In this document: positions 9,504-17,981 of the stretch, in pieces
Layout of the letters: each line of letters starts with the position of its first letter
How positions within the stretch are numbered: position 1 is the stretch's first letter
Source of the DNA: Hyphomicrobiales bacterium
GTDB lineage: Bacteria; Pseudomonadota; Alphaproteobacteria; Rhizobiales; Beijerinckiaceae
Assembly (NCBI GenBank): GCA_028869185.1
Contig: JAGWTA010000007.1
Location: 49,752 to 113,751 of the forward strand
DNA length: 64,000 bases
Reading direction: 5' to 3'
The notes under the pieces: generated by a model
The model's database searches: none
Told to the model about the DNA's origin: nothing
Seen by the model: the letters and a program-made list of their open reading frames with translations, nothing else
Program-made: the position numbers and the translations under genes

Positions 9504-9732
9504 CTGTATTGTCCCTTTGTGGGAAAACTTTGCGCAACCTGCCGCCTTACCGCTTAATCAGGTCTTTATTCAATTCTTAAAACTTGATCTATTCATTATT
9601 AATTCCGGCTTAATCGGCGGGTTTGACTAAAAAGCCGATTGAAATGGTTTCCGAAAAGTTGCCTCATCCTTTGCGCGCGCGTTAACCGGCGCGGTTCTTG
9701 ACGGCGCCACAATAGGCCGCCATTGCTCGGCG

Positions 9733-10689
9733 ATGCGTTTCCCGCTCTTCCTGCTTTTGCTTGCGGCGCTGTTCGGGCCGCCGGCTGTCGCGCAAACGTC
9801 GTTTGGCCCGCCCGGCGCCGCCGTCTCGCCGCCGCCCCAGACCGCCCCGCAGGCGACGCTGTCGCTTTCGGCGACGCTTGCGCCCAATGATCGCGAGCCG
9901 GTGCGCGGCGGACTCAAATGGCGCATTTTCGAAGAACGGGCGCAGGCCGACGGCTCCCATGCGCTGGTCTATCAGACCGAGGATGCGACGCCGCAGATCC
10001 AGATCGCGCAGGGCGCTTATATCGTCCACGCCGCATTCGGTCTGGCGGGCGCGGAAAAGCGCGTCAATGTCGCGGGGCCGGCGGTCAGCGAGCGGCTGAC
10101 GTTGAACGCCGGCGCGCTCAAGGCGACCGGCATGCTGGGCGACACGCCCGCGCCGCCCAACCGTATCCAGATTGCGCTCTATGTCCCGCAGTCCGGAAAT
10201 TCGGAAGCCAAGCTCGTTCTGGAAAAGGGCAGGCCGGGCGATGTCATCTGCCTGCCCGAAGGCGCCTATCATGTCGTCTCGACGCTGTTCGACACTGGCG
10301 CCAACACGCCGGGCGCAGCTGCGACCGCCACCAATTCCGTTGCGGCGGGCGACGTGCGCGTGCAGGCGGGCAAACTGACGGAAGTGACGCTGCGCCATCG
10401 CGCCGCCACCATGACGCTGAAGCTCGTCAATGCGCCGGGCGGCGAGGCGCTCGCCAACACAACCTTCTCCGTGCTGACGCCAGGCGGCGACGTCATTCGC
10501 GAACTGATCGGCGCCTTCCCCTCGCTCGTTCTGGCGGAAGGCGAATATGTCGCCATTGCGCGCCATGACGGCAAGACCTACCAGTCGGTCTTCAAGGTGC
10601 AGTCCACGATGGACCGCGACGTCGAGGTTCTGGCGCAGGACAAAAACGACAAGCAGGGCGAAAAGCCAGCCGAACCACCAGCAGATTGA
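9733..10689 (+). CDS. Secreted hypothetical protein
   Basis: A 318-residue protein with a clear signal peptide (MRFPLFLLLLAALFGPPAVAQ). The remainder is rich in beta-strand-like segments, with repeated phrases such as GAYIVHAAFGLAG, EGAYHVVSTLFD and EGEYVAIARHDGKTY. This suggests three tandem beta-sandwich repeats of the carboxypeptidase-regulatory or Ig type. It is probably periplasmic. No enzyme motif is recognised. The next gene starts 8 bases after its stop, so the two are likely co-transcribed. Confidence 0.7.
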   Translation: MRFPLFLLLLAALFGPPAVAQTSFGPPGAAVSPPPQTAPQATLSLSATLAPNDREPVRGGLKWRIFEERAQADGSHALVYQTEDATPQIQIAQGAYIVHAAFGLAGAEKRVNVAGPAVSERLTLNAGALKATGMLGDTPAPPNRIQIALYVPQSGNSEAKLVLEKGRPGDVICLPEGAYHVVSTLFDTGANTPGAAATATNSVAAGDVRVQAGKLTEVTLRHRAATMTLKLVNAPGGEALANTTFSVLTPGGDVIRELIGAFPSLVLAEGEYVAIARHDGKTYQSVFKVQSTMDRDVEVLAQDKNDKQGEKPAEPPAD

Positions 10690-10696
10690 GGGCGCA

Positions 10697-10933
10697 ATGC
10701 AGACGTTCTTCGTGCAGATCAAATGCGCGCTTGGCCGCACCTATGAGGTCGCCAACGCGCTGGCGGAAGCCGAGATTGCCTCGGAAATCTATTCCATCGC
10801 CGGCGACTTCGACATTCTCGCAAAATTCTACGTCGACAAGGATGTCGACATCGGCCATTTCGTCGGCCAGAAAGTCCAGATCATTCCCGGCATCGTCGAC
10901 ACGCGCACCATCCTCACCTTCAAGGCGTTTTGA
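10697..10933 (+). CDS. Stand-alone Lrp/AsnC-type ligand-binding (RAM) domain protein
   Basis: A 78-residue protein consisting only of the RAM domain (MQTFFVQIKCALGRTYEVA to the DTRTILTFKAF end), without the helix-turn-helix of Lrp/AsnC regulators. Such stand-alone domains form oligomers and bind small effectors such as amino acids. The ATG at 10697 is immediately followed by conserved domain sequence, so no DNA-binding part has been missed. Its stop overlaps the start of the hydrolase gene (TGATG), so the two are translationally coupled. Confidence 0.85.
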   Translation: MQTFFVQIKCALGRTYEVANALAEAEIASEIYSIAGDFDILAKFYVDKDVDIGHFVGQKVQIIPGIVDTRTILTFKAF

Positions 10934-11856
10934 TGCGGGCGGCGGCCTTTCACCTCGTCGCCGACGATGGATCGCCGATCTTCACGCGCCGCTGGCCGGC
11001 CGAGACTCCGCGCGCGATCGTGCAGGTCGCCCATGGTCTGGCCGAACACAGCGAGCGCTACGCGCCGCTGGCGACCACGCTCAATGCGCATGGCTTTTCC
11101 GTTTACGCCAACGATCATCGCGGCCATGGCGAAACAGCCAGACCCGACGACATCGGTTATTTCGACGGCGTCGACGGCTGGAACAAATGCGTCGGCGATA
11201 TGTGGTCGCTGCGCCAGCGCATCGGCGCCGATAACCCGCAATTGCCGGTCTTCCTGCTCGGCCATTCCATGGGTTCCTTCATGGCCCAGCAACTCATGGT
11301 CGACCATGGCGACGCCTATGCCGGCGTCGCGCTGTCGGGCTCCAATGGGCCGCCGCCGCTGATCGCCAAGGCGGGCCGCGCGATTGCGCGCATCGAGCGC
11401 TACCGGCTTGGCGGGCGGGGCAGGAGTCCGCTGCTGAAAGAGCTGATGTTCGGCGACTTCAACCGCAAGTTCGCGCCCAACCGCACGGACTTCGACTGGC
11501 TGTCGCGGGACGAAGCGGAAGTGGACAAATATATCGCCGATCCGCTGTGCGGTTTCGATTTCACGACGCAACTCGCCATCGATCTCCTCGACGCGCTCGG
11601 GCCATTGCTGTCGCCCGAGCGGCTGGCGCGCGCGCCCAGGGCGCTGCCGCTCTATCTGTTCAGCGGCGCGGAAGATCCCGTCGGCGCCAATTTCGACGGG
11701 CTTGTCGGCGCGTTGCGCAAGGCGGGCATGACCCATGTCGCCGTCAGGCGTTACCCCGGCGCGCGGCACGAAATGCTGAACGAGACCAATCGCGCCGAAG
11801 CGATTGCCGATCTCGTCGCCTGGCTGGATTCGACGCTCGCGGCCCGCGCGGTTTGA
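10933..11856 (+). CDS. Alpha/beta hydrolase, monoacylglycerol lipase-like
   Basis: A 307-residue serine hydrolase of the serine aminopeptidase S33 / monoglyceride lipase family. It has the oxyanion motif VAHGLAEHSERY and NDHRGHGET, the nucleophile elbow GHSMGS, the acid Asp in GAEDPVG and the catalytic His in GARHEML. It probably cleaves monoacylglycerols or lysophospholipids in the cytoplasm. The start overlaps the previous stop by one base, which favours the ATG at 10933 over the TTG at 10930. Confidence 0.82.
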   Translation: MRAAAFHLVADDGSPIFTRRWPAETPRAIVQVAHGLAEHSERYAPLATTLNAHGFSVYANDHRGHGETARPDDIGYFDGVDGWNKCVGDMWSLRQRIGADNPQLPVFLLGHSMGSFMAQQLMVDHGDAYAGVALSGSNGPPPLIAKAGRAIARIERYRLGGRGRSPLLKELMFGDFNRKFAPNRTDFDWLSRDEAEVDKYIADPLCGFDFTTQLAIDLLDALGPLLSPERLARAPRALPLYLFSGAEDPVGANFDGLVGALRKAGMTHVAVRRYPGARHEMLNETNRAEAIADLVAWLDSTLAARAV

Positions 11857-11944
11857 TCGAAACCAAGGCGCTTCAGCGCGCGCAGCGTTAAAGCCATGCC
11901 GACATCCGGGCGGCCGTGCGGCGTCGCGCGGGACGGAGGCGAAG

Positions 11945-12319
11945 ATGACGGGTTTCTGGCGCGGCGCAGCCGCAGGTCTGGTTCTGGCGGGTCTGCCGAT
12001 TTCAGCTTTTGCCGGCGACGTGGCGCGCGGCAAGGACGTTTTTGCGCGCACCTGCCAGAATTGCCATGCGACGGAAATCGGCGTGCACAAGATCGGCCCG
12101 ACCTTGTGGAACATAGTCGGCCGTCAGCCCGCGAGCGCGCCGGATTATGCCTATTCGGCGGCGATGAAGGCCAACAAGGAGCCATGGACGCCTGCGGCGC
12201 TCGAATCCTATCTCGCCAATCCGCGCGAGGATCTGCATGGCGTGAAAATGTATTTCAAGGGCCTGCCCGACGCGCGCGACCGGGCCGATGTCATCACCTA
12301 TCTCGAAACGTTGAAATAG
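11945..12319 (+). CDS. Class I cytochrome c (c2-like), secreted
   Basis: A 124-residue protein with a signal peptide ending near FAGDVARG and one CXXCH haem site (C37-Q-N-C-H41). The probable axial Met is in GVKMYFKGL, and the C-terminal helix RADVITYLETL is intact. The overall pattern is that of small soluble c2/c552-type periplasmic electron carriers. The ATG at 11945 follows GGAGGCGAAG. Its partner is unknown; the GMC dehydrogenase and formate dehydrogenase in this window are possible, but nothing links them directly. Confidence 0.88.
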   Translation: MTGFWRGAAAGLVLAGLPISAFAGDVARGKDVFARTCQNCHATEIGVHKIGPTLWNIVGRQPASAPDYAYSAAMKANKEPWTPAALESYLANPREDLHGVKMYFKGLPDARDRADVITYLETLK

Positions 12320-12382
12320 CGCCGGGACGGCTTGCGTTGTGGCGGGGCTTGCCCATGATGTGCCCATCATGGAGCAACTCAC

Positions 12383-12991
12383 GTGATTTTCTACGAACCG
12401 CACAAACGCGATAAAACCATTCTGCCGCACGACCCTTTCAAGGCGCTGATCGTTCCGCGCCCGATCGGCTGGGTTTCCACCATCTCCAGGGAAGGCGCCG
12501 TCAATCTCGCGCCTTACTCGTTCTTCAACGGGGTCTGCGACAATCCGCCGATGATCGCCTTTGCTTCTGCAGGCGTGAAGGATTCTGTCGCCTTTGCGCA
12601 GGAGACGGGCGAATTCGTCTGGAACCTTGCGACCTGGGATCTGCGCCACGCGATGAACGAGACATCGGCCACGTTGCCGCGCGGCGAAAACGAGTTCGTG
12701 CATGCGGGGCTTGAAATGGCGCCGAGCACGATAGTTAAACCGCCGCGCGTCGCCAAAAGCCCGTGCGCGATGGAATGCAAGGTGACGCAGATCGAGCATT
12801 TGAAAGACATGCATGGCGCGCCCGCGCCGTATATTCTGGTCATCGGCCAGATCGTCGGCGTGCATCTCGATCCGGCGTTCGTGAAGGACGGCTTCGTGCA
12901 AACCGCCGAAATGAAACCGCTCGCGCGCTGCGGCTATCTCGCCGATTACGCGGTTGTGGATTCGCTGTTCCAGATGGAGCGGCCGGAATGA
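12383..12991 (+). CDS. Flavin reductase-like / FMN-binding protein
   Basis: A 202-residue protein of the flavin-reductase-like family (PF01613). It has PFKALIVPRPIGWVSTI near the N-terminus, NLAPYSFFNGVCDNPP and the phrase VWNLATWDLRHAMN, as in FMN-binding split-barrel proteins. It would bind FMN and may reduce flavin for a monooxygenase or act as an independent reductase. It starts with GTG at 12383, with GGAG at 12371-12374 as the likely ribosome binding site. There is no partner oxygenase nearby. Confidence 0.78.
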   Translation: MIFYEPHKRDKTILPHDPFKALIVPRPIGWVSTISREGAVNLAPYSFFNGVCDNPPMIAFASAGVKDSVAFAQETGEFVWNLATWDLRHAMNETSATLPRGENEFVHAGLEMAPSTIVKPPRVAKSPCAMECKVTQIEHLKDMHGAPAPYILVIGQIVGVHLDPAFVKDGFVQTAEMKPLARCGYLADYAVVDSLFQMERPE

Positions 12992-12998
12992 CGCGAAC

Positions 12999-13026
12999 CG
13001 GGCGCGCGCAACCAGCGCCGCGCCCG
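12999..13026. terminator. GC-rich hairpin between convergent genes
   Basis: CGGGCGCG (12999-13006) pairs with CGCGCCCG (13019-13026) across a 12-base loop, between convergent genes. There is no T-run, so a bidirectional terminator is only likely. Confidence 0.4.
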
Positions 13027-13032
13027 AGGCGT

Positions 13033-13644
13033 TTACAAACCGACGAGCTTGAGCGGCTTTGCGATCGCCTGACCAAGCGAACGGAACGTGTCGCCGACAT
13101 TTTCGCCGATCGACGAGGCTTTGGCCGAGAGCGCCGCGAATGTCGCGTAACGCAGGAAGCCCTCGTCCTGCGCGCGGCGCGCGTTGCTGCGATGCAGGGA
13201 CGGGGCGAGCGTTGCGATGCGCGCGCTCTGTGGCTGCGCATGCGCCAGCGGACGGCGCGGCGGACGCACGAGCGCGATGTGGTCGACATGCGTTTTCGCC
13301 GCGATGGCGGCGGCGGCCTTCGGCGCGGCGACCGGCGCCGGCGGGGCGACATAGGCGCCCGAGAACGAGGGCGCGTAAGTCAGGACGGGATAGGGCAGCG
13401 GATAGATCGAGGCGACCTTTTGCGCGGCGCCTGCGATCCGGTTGGCGAATTTTCCGTCGTCGCCCGGGGCGGCGCTGATGTGATGCGGCGCGCTTGTTTC
13501 ATCATCGCGCGCGCCATCATGCGCCTCGCCGCGCTGGCCAAGCGTCCAGCCGCCGGCGAGCGCCAGCATCAAAAGCGCGGCGATTGCGCGCGAGCCTGAA
13601 GGTTTTGCAAGGAAGGCCGTCCGGCCGGACACAGCAACAGACAT
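13033..13644 (-). CDS. Hypothetical membrane-anchored protein
   Basis: A 203-residue protein with one N-terminal membrane segment (AIAALLMLALAGGWTLG, about residues 20-36). An Ala/Pro/His-rich middle and a C-terminal helix (SLGQAIAKPLKLVGL) follow. It resembles other poorly conserved rhizobial envelope proteins and no function is recognised. The ATG at 13644 has a G-rich stretch upstream. The longer frame from 13815 would overlap the small membrane gene and begins with a Ser/Cys-rich non-protein-like stretch. Confidence 0.5.
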   Translation of the reverse strand: MSVAVSGRTAFLAKPSGSRAIAALLMLALAGGWTLGQRGEAHDGARDDETSAPHHISAAPGDDGKFANRIAGAAQKVASIYPLPYPVLTYAPSFSGAYVAPPAPVAAPKAAAAIAAKTHVDHIALVRPPRRPLAHAQPQSARIATLAPSLHRSNARRAQDEGFLRYATFAALSAKASSIGENVGDTFRSLGQAIAKPLKLVGL

Positions 13645-13723
13645 CGCATCCCCCCCCATGATGCGACCGACTATCGGGCGGAATGCGGCCAAACTAAGTC
13701 GGCGCATCGCGCAATATGTCTGC

Positions 13724-13843
13724 TCATTCGCCGGCGATGCCGCCGCCGAAAACGGAAACGATGAACAGCATGAGGCCGACGGCGGCGAACAGCGCGAGAA
13801 GACCAACCAGAACAATGCGATCCTGCTTCTTCTCGCCGCTCAT
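13724..13843 (-). CDS. 39-residue single-pass membrane protein
   Basis: A short gene of 40 codons. The product has a charged start (MSGEKKQDRIV), one strongly hydrophobic helix (residues about 10-32) and a glycine-rich end (FGGGIAGE). Its ATG lies 4 bases after the stop of the CoA-ester lyase gene on the same strand, with AGGGA just upstream, so it is the third gene of the MaoC / lyase operon. No family is recognised. The opposite-strand frames over it have poor composition. Confidence 0.6.
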   Translation of the reverse strand: MSGEKKQDRIVLVGLLALFAAVGLMLFIVSVFGGGIAGE

Positions 13844-13846
13844 CGG

Positions 13847-14716
13847 TCATTCCCTGGCGCGTGCGAGCAGTTTACGGGCTCGCTCCAGATGCGGCTTGTC
13901 GAGCATTTCGCCCTCGAGCGCAATCACACCCTTGTCTGGATTGTGTTCGAAGGCGGCCACGATGGCGCGCGCCCGCGCGATCTCGGCGGCCGGGGGCGTG
14001 AAGATGGCGTTGATGACGGGCACTTGCGCGGGGTGGATCGCCATCTTGCCCGTGAAGCCGTCGCGCCGCGCGGCGAGACATTCGACTTCGAAACCGGCTT
14101 CGTCGCGAAAGTTCGGATAGACCGTATCGAGCGGCTGCGCGCCGGCGGCGACAGCGGCAAAGAGCGCGAGATTGCGCGCGAGCTGATAGGGCGGGGCATG
14201 CGCGCCATCGGGCAGGCGGTTCGTTTCTGCGCCCAGATCGGCGGAGAGATCTTCGGCGCCCCAGGTCAGCGCGGCGAGGCGGCGGCTGGCGCCCTTGTAG
14301 CTCGACAGGCCGAAAATCGCCGACGCTGTTTCGGTCGCCACGCAGGCGATCTGCGTTGCGCCGTCGGGCAGACCGAACGCAGCCTCGCGCACGGCGAGCT
14401 TTGCGGACAGATGCTGCACATCGCAGCCGCCCTGCGATTTGGGCAGCAGCACGCCGTCAGGACCGCCGGCCATCACGACATCGAGATCGGCGTCCGTCAT
14501 GCCGCTGTCCAGCGCGTTGACGCGCACGTAGAGCAGCGGGCGGCTGGCGCGGCGGCGCGCGTGCAGCAGGAAATCGCGCGCCATCTGGCGGGCGGCGGGC
14601 TTGGCGTTTGCGGCGACGGAATCCTCGAGATCGACGAACAGGCAGTCGGCGCCGCATTCGAGACCCCTGGCCATCTTCTTTTCCGAATCGGCGGGGACGA
14701 AAAGCGCGGAACGCAT
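13847..14716 (-). CDS. CoA-ester lyase, HpcH/HpaI (CitE/Mcl-like) family
   Basis: A 289-residue aldolase-fold enzyme. The start MRSALFVPADSEKKMARG, the metal/acid motif DLEDSVAANAK, RVNALDSG, the glutamate region TETASAIF and WGAEDLSADLGA are all characteristic of citrate lyase beta / malyl-CoA lyase relatives. It would cleave or form a 3-hydroxyacyl-CoA such as malyl-CoA or citramalyl-CoA; the substrate is not fixed by the sequence. It lies 2 bases downstream of a MaoC hydratase, so the two probably act in sequence on the same CoA ester. ATG at 14716 begins the conserved domain. Confidence 0.85.
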   Translation of the reverse strand: MRSALFVPADSEKKMARGLECGADCLFVDLEDSVAANAKPAARQMARDFLLHARRRASRPLLYVRVNALDSGMTDADLDVVMAGGPDGVLLPKSQGGCDVQHLSAKLAVREAAFGLPDGATQIACVATETASAIFGLSSYKGASRRLAALTWGAEDLSADLGAETNRLPDGAHAPPYQLARNLALFAAVAAGAQPLDTVYPNFRDEAGFEVECLAARRDGFTGKMAIHPAQVPVINAIFTPPAAEIARARAIVAAFEHNPDKGVIALEGEMLDKPHLERARKLLARARE

Positions 14717-14718
14717 GG

Positions 14719-15216
14719 CTAAACGGCGATCGTCGCAGCGGGCCGCTTCAGCATGAAGGCCTGTCGCTTGCATTCGGCGACCAGCTTGCCGTGCTGATTG
14801 TAGGTCCGGTGATGGAAATCGACGATGCCCGCGTCGGGCCGCGATCTGGACTCGCGTTTGGCGAGCACTTCTGTCTCGACGCGCACGCTGTCGCCCTCGA
14901 ACAGGGGCGCGGGAAAGCGCACATCGCTCATGCCGAGATTGGCGATGGTCGTGCCCACGGTCGTGTCGTTGACGGAAATGCCGATCATCAGCCCCAGCGT
15001 GAACAGCGAGTTCATCAGCGGCTTGCCCCATTCGGTCTCGGTTTCGCAGAAATAGGCGTCGATATGCAGGGGCTGCGGGTTCAGCGTCATGTTCGAGAAG
15101 AGCATGTTGTCCATCTGCGTGACCGTGCGGGTCAGGCGGTGCCGAAAGAGGGCTCCGACGCGGAAATCCTCGAAATAGAGGCCGCCGCGGGGATGGGGAG
15201 CGGGCTGCTGGCTCAT
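14719..15216 (-). CDS. MaoC-family hydratase/dehydratase
   Basis: A 165-residue hotdog-fold protein. FRVGALFRHRLTRTVTQMDN, the active-site region NPQPLHIDAYFCE with the conserved His, and TLGLMIGISVNDTT are typical of MaoC dehydratases that hydrate enoyl- or mesaconyl-type CoA esters. The single-domain length is shorter than the two-domain mesaconyl-CoA hydratase of the ethylmalonyl-CoA pathway. It is the first gene of an operon with the CoA-ester lyase. ATG at 15216 is preceded by GGAG; the longer frame would run into the divergent promoter. Confidence 0.82.
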   Translation of the reverse strand: MSQQPAPHPRGGLYFEDFRVGALFRHRLTRTVTQMDNMLFSNMTLNPQPLHIDAYFCETETEWGKPLMNSLFTLGLMIGISVNDTTVGTTIANLGMSDVRFPAPLFEGDSVRVETEVLAKRESRSRPDAGIVDFHHRTYNQHGKLVAECKRQAFMLKRPAATIAV

Positions 15217-15299
15217 GGGGGGCTCCGATGTCGTATTTAAATGTCCGTTTACCATAAACGGGCAGGGTGGAAACCAGACAGTTCCCCTCTGGTTTCGCA

Positions 15300-16550
15300 A
15301 TGATCGTCCGCAAGTTCATGTTATGGGCCGCCACGGCCCCAGCCGCCGAGCGGGCGGAAGGGGCGGGATCGCTCGCGCGGGCCTATCTGTATTCCGGGCT
15401 CGACGCCAATGACCGGCGCGAGGCGGAAATCGCGCTGACGGCGCTGCTCGACGACGCCTCGCCGCTCGTGCGCAAGGCGCTTGCGGAGGCCTTCGCCAGT
15501 TCGCCCGACGCGCCGCGCGCCATCGTCGCTGCGCTCGCCAACGATCAATCGGAAATCGCCGCCCCTGTGCTTGGCCGCTCGCCGCTGCTCGGCGATGGCG
15601 ATCTCATCGATGCGGCCGCCATCGGCGACGCCTTTGCGCAGGCCGCCATCGCCTTGCGTCCGCAGGTGTCGAATGCGCTTGCCGCCGCCATCGCCGAAGT
15701 TGGCGCACGCGAGGCGCTGATCGCGTTGACCGTCAATCCGGGCGCCGACATTCCCGAATTTTCCATGCGTCGCATGATCGAACGGTTCGGCGACGACGGG
15801 GAGTTGCGCGAGGCGCTGCTCGGGCGGGGCGAATTGCCGGGCTCTGTGCGCAGCGATCTGGTGATGGCTGCGGGCGCGGCCTTGTCGCGCTTCGTGGTCG
15901 GCTGCAACTGGCTGCCGCGCGAACGCGCCGACCGCGCCGTGCGCGAGGCCAGCGAGAAAGCGCATGTCATTCTTGCGGCCGAAACCGAACAGCACAAGGA
16001 CTGGCGCGGCGCGCGCGCGCTGGCCGCGCATCTGCGCAACGCCGGACGGCTGACGCCGGGACTGGTGTTGCGTTCGCTGCTCTCGGGCGATGTTTTCCTG
16101 TTCGAGGCGGCCGTGGTGGAATTGTCGGGCCTCCCGCAACCCAAGGCGCTGGCGCTGGCGCGCGACTGGCGCGGCGCCGGTTTCGCCTCGCTGTATCGCA
16201 CGGCCGGATTGCCGGAGCGCCTTCTGCCGGTTTTCCGCTCGGCGCTCGATGCCCGGCGCACGCTTGCGCCGCAAACGGGATCGGCCAATCTTTCGCGCGC
16301 GATGATCGAGCGCGTGCTGACGGCGACGGAACAGGGCGACCCTGTCGAGACCGCCGCGCTGACAGCGTTGCTGCGCCGCTTCGACGCCGAGGCTGCGCGC
16401 GAGGAAGCGCGCGAGGCCGCGCGCGTGATGTTCGAGGAGCAACTCGCTCCGCCCGTGTCGATCGAGGCGGCGCCCGAGAGCGAAGAGGGCGCGCCGCGCC
16501 TCATCGATATCGATCTGGACGCGATCGAAGCTGAACTGGCGGCCGCCTGA
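15300..16550 (+). CDS. DUF2336 domain protein
   Basis: A 416-residue, all-helical, alanine-rich protein with HEAT-like repeats (ALLDDASPLVRKALAEAFAS and similar), which identify the alphaproteobacterial DUF2336 family. The function is unknown; some relatives sit beside signalling genes. Its stop codon (16548-16550) directly abuts the complement of the stop of the convergent diguanylate cyclase gene (16551-16553). The start at 15300 lacks a strong ribosome binding site; 15318 is an alternative. Confidence 0.75.
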   Translation: MIVRKFMLWAATAPAAERAEGAGSLARAYLYSGLDANDRREAEIALTALLDDASPLVRKALAEAFASSPDAPRAIVAALANDQSEIAAPVLGRSPLLGDGDLIDAAAIGDAFAQAAIALRPQVSNALAAAIAEVGAREALIALTVNPGADIPEFSMRRMIERFGDDGELREALLGRGELPGSVRSDLVMAAGAALSRFVVGCNWLPRERADRAVREASEKAHVILAAETEQHKDWRGARALAAHLRNAGRLTPGLVLRSLLSGDVFLFEAAVVELSGLPQPKALALARDWRGAGFASLYRTAGLPERLLPVFRSALDARRTLAPQTGSANLSRAMIERVLTATEQGDPVETAALTALLRRFDAEAAREEAREAARVMFEEQLAPPVSIEAAPESEEGAPRLIDIDLDAIEAELAAA

Positions 16551-17858
16551 TCAGGCGCTCGCTTTCACAACGCTCACAAGCGGCCCGTCGGGTGTAAAAA
16601 TTTCCAGCACGCCCGCCCCTTTGGCCTTGGCGCGATAGAGCGCCTTGTCCGCCTCGGACAGAATCTGGTCGGCGCGCCGGGCCGAAATATGCGTCGCAAG
16701 CCCGGCGCTCGCCGCCGAATGGACGATCGCGCCGTGAATTTCATAGGGTTCGGCGAGACGCTCGAGCAGGCGCTGGCAGACGCGCGCCAGAATGGCGCCG
16801 CTGGTTTCCTCGCCTGCAAGAACAGCGAATTCATCGCCGCCGAGGCGCGCTGCGATGCAGTCGCCAGGCACGCCGGCGCGCAGGCGCTGCGAAACGATGC
16901 GGATCAGTTCGTCGCCCGCCGGATGTCCATGCCGATCGTTGATCTGCTTGAAGCGCGCAAGATCGAACAGGGCGATGGAGACGGACGCGCGCCGGCCTTC
17001 CGCCAGTTCCTCGAAAGCGGCGTCGAGATTGCTTTCAAAGCAGCGCCGGTTCGGCAGGCCGGACAGATGATCTTCATAGGCGAGCCGCGTGATCTGCGCT
17101 TGCGCGTCTTCCAGCAATTCGTGCTGGCGTTCGAGTTCCGCCACTGTGTTGCGCGCATTTTTCTCGTCGCTGTGCGTGGCGACGAAACCGGCGGCCAGCA
17201 CCGTGGCGATGAGCACGGCGACGCCCATCAGGATGAGCGGCAGGCGCGCGGCGGGATCCTCGTAAATCGGACGCATCTTCAGCGGCGCAGCAATCGCGAC
17301 GGCGCCGGCGAGATCGCCAATCTTCCAGTCATGGCGCGGCGAGTTGGGGTCTGCGTTGTGGCATGCGACGCAGGGGCCCTTCATCGTCGCCGGCGTCGCA
17401 TAAAGGAAGTTCGAGCCGCCATTGGCCGCAGGCTCGGTCTCGGAATATTCGCGGCCCTCGCCGCGTTCGAAAAAGGCGAGCGCGCGTTCCTGAAACGGGC
17501 TCAGCGGCTGCGCCGTCACGGAATGGGCGAAGGGATAGCGGCTGTAGAATTGCAGGTTCTGGCCACCGGGCAGCGCGCCCACTTCCTTGATGAACGTGTC
17601 GGTCGAGGGAATGGCCTGCGTGTCGTGATGATAATTCTGAGACACGGTCAGTCCGTTGCGCTCGACGACGGAGACGACGATTGCGCTGTAATATTCGCGC
17701 ACCTTCGCCATCGCTTCGGCATAGCCGCGCGCGTAATGCTGCGAGACGGACAGGCGGACGGATTGCGCGAGCGACTGGATGGCGAAAAGCGAGAGCACTG
17801 CGATCGCCGCCGCGGCAAAAGCGGCAATAGGCAAACGCATGCGACGAACGAAACTCAT
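16551..17858 (-). CDS. Diguanylate cyclase with periplasmic c-type-haem sensor domain (DUF3365-GGDEF)
   Basis: A 435-residue protein. Residues 1-30 form a membrane anchor. A periplasmic Tll0287-like/DUF3365 domain follows, containing a CXXCH site (CVACHN), so covalent haem is likely. A second membrane segment (LPLILMGVAVLIATVLAAGF) and a short coiled coil lead to a GGDEF domain with the intact RLGGDEFAVLAG motif. It should make cyclic di-GMP in response to redox state or a gas ligand. I see no RxxD inhibitory site just before GGDEF. It is convergent with the DUF2336 gene. Confidence 0.85.
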   Translation of the reverse strand: MSFVRRMRLPIAAFAAAAIAVLSLFAIQSLAQSVRLSVSQHYARGYAEAMAKVREYYSAIVVSVVERNGLTVSQNYHHDTQAIPSTDTFIKEVGALPGGQNLQFYSRYPFAHSVTAQPLSPFQERALAFFERGEGREYSETEPAANGGSNFLYATPATMKGPCVACHNADPNSPRHDWKIGDLAGAVAIAAPLKMRPIYEDPAARLPLILMGVAVLIATVLAAGFVATHSDEKNARNTVAELERQHELLEDAQAQITRLAYEDHLSGLPNRRCFESNLDAAFEELAEGRRASVSIALFDLARFKQINDRHGHPAGDELIRIVSQRLRAGVPGDCIAARLGGDEFAVLAGEETSGAILARVCQRLLERLAEPYEIHGAIVHSAASAGLATHISARRADQILSEADKALYRAKAKGAGVLEIFTPDGPLVSVVKASA

Positions 17859-17981
17859 ATCTACTGGCCGGTTAGAAGAAATACTTAAAAATCCCCGGCG
17901 CCATGTTAAGGAAATCCCGTTAACGATCGGTAAGTGTTGGACCTTCGACGGCGCCGGGACGGGCTGCGGCGCCGGGGGGCC

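Noticed and set aside
13847..15334. A single 495-residue fusion of lyase with an N-terminal domain
   Set aside because: The extra N-terminal part is out of phase with the MaoC gene, which occupies the same DNA with clear family motifs; the lyase starts at 14716.
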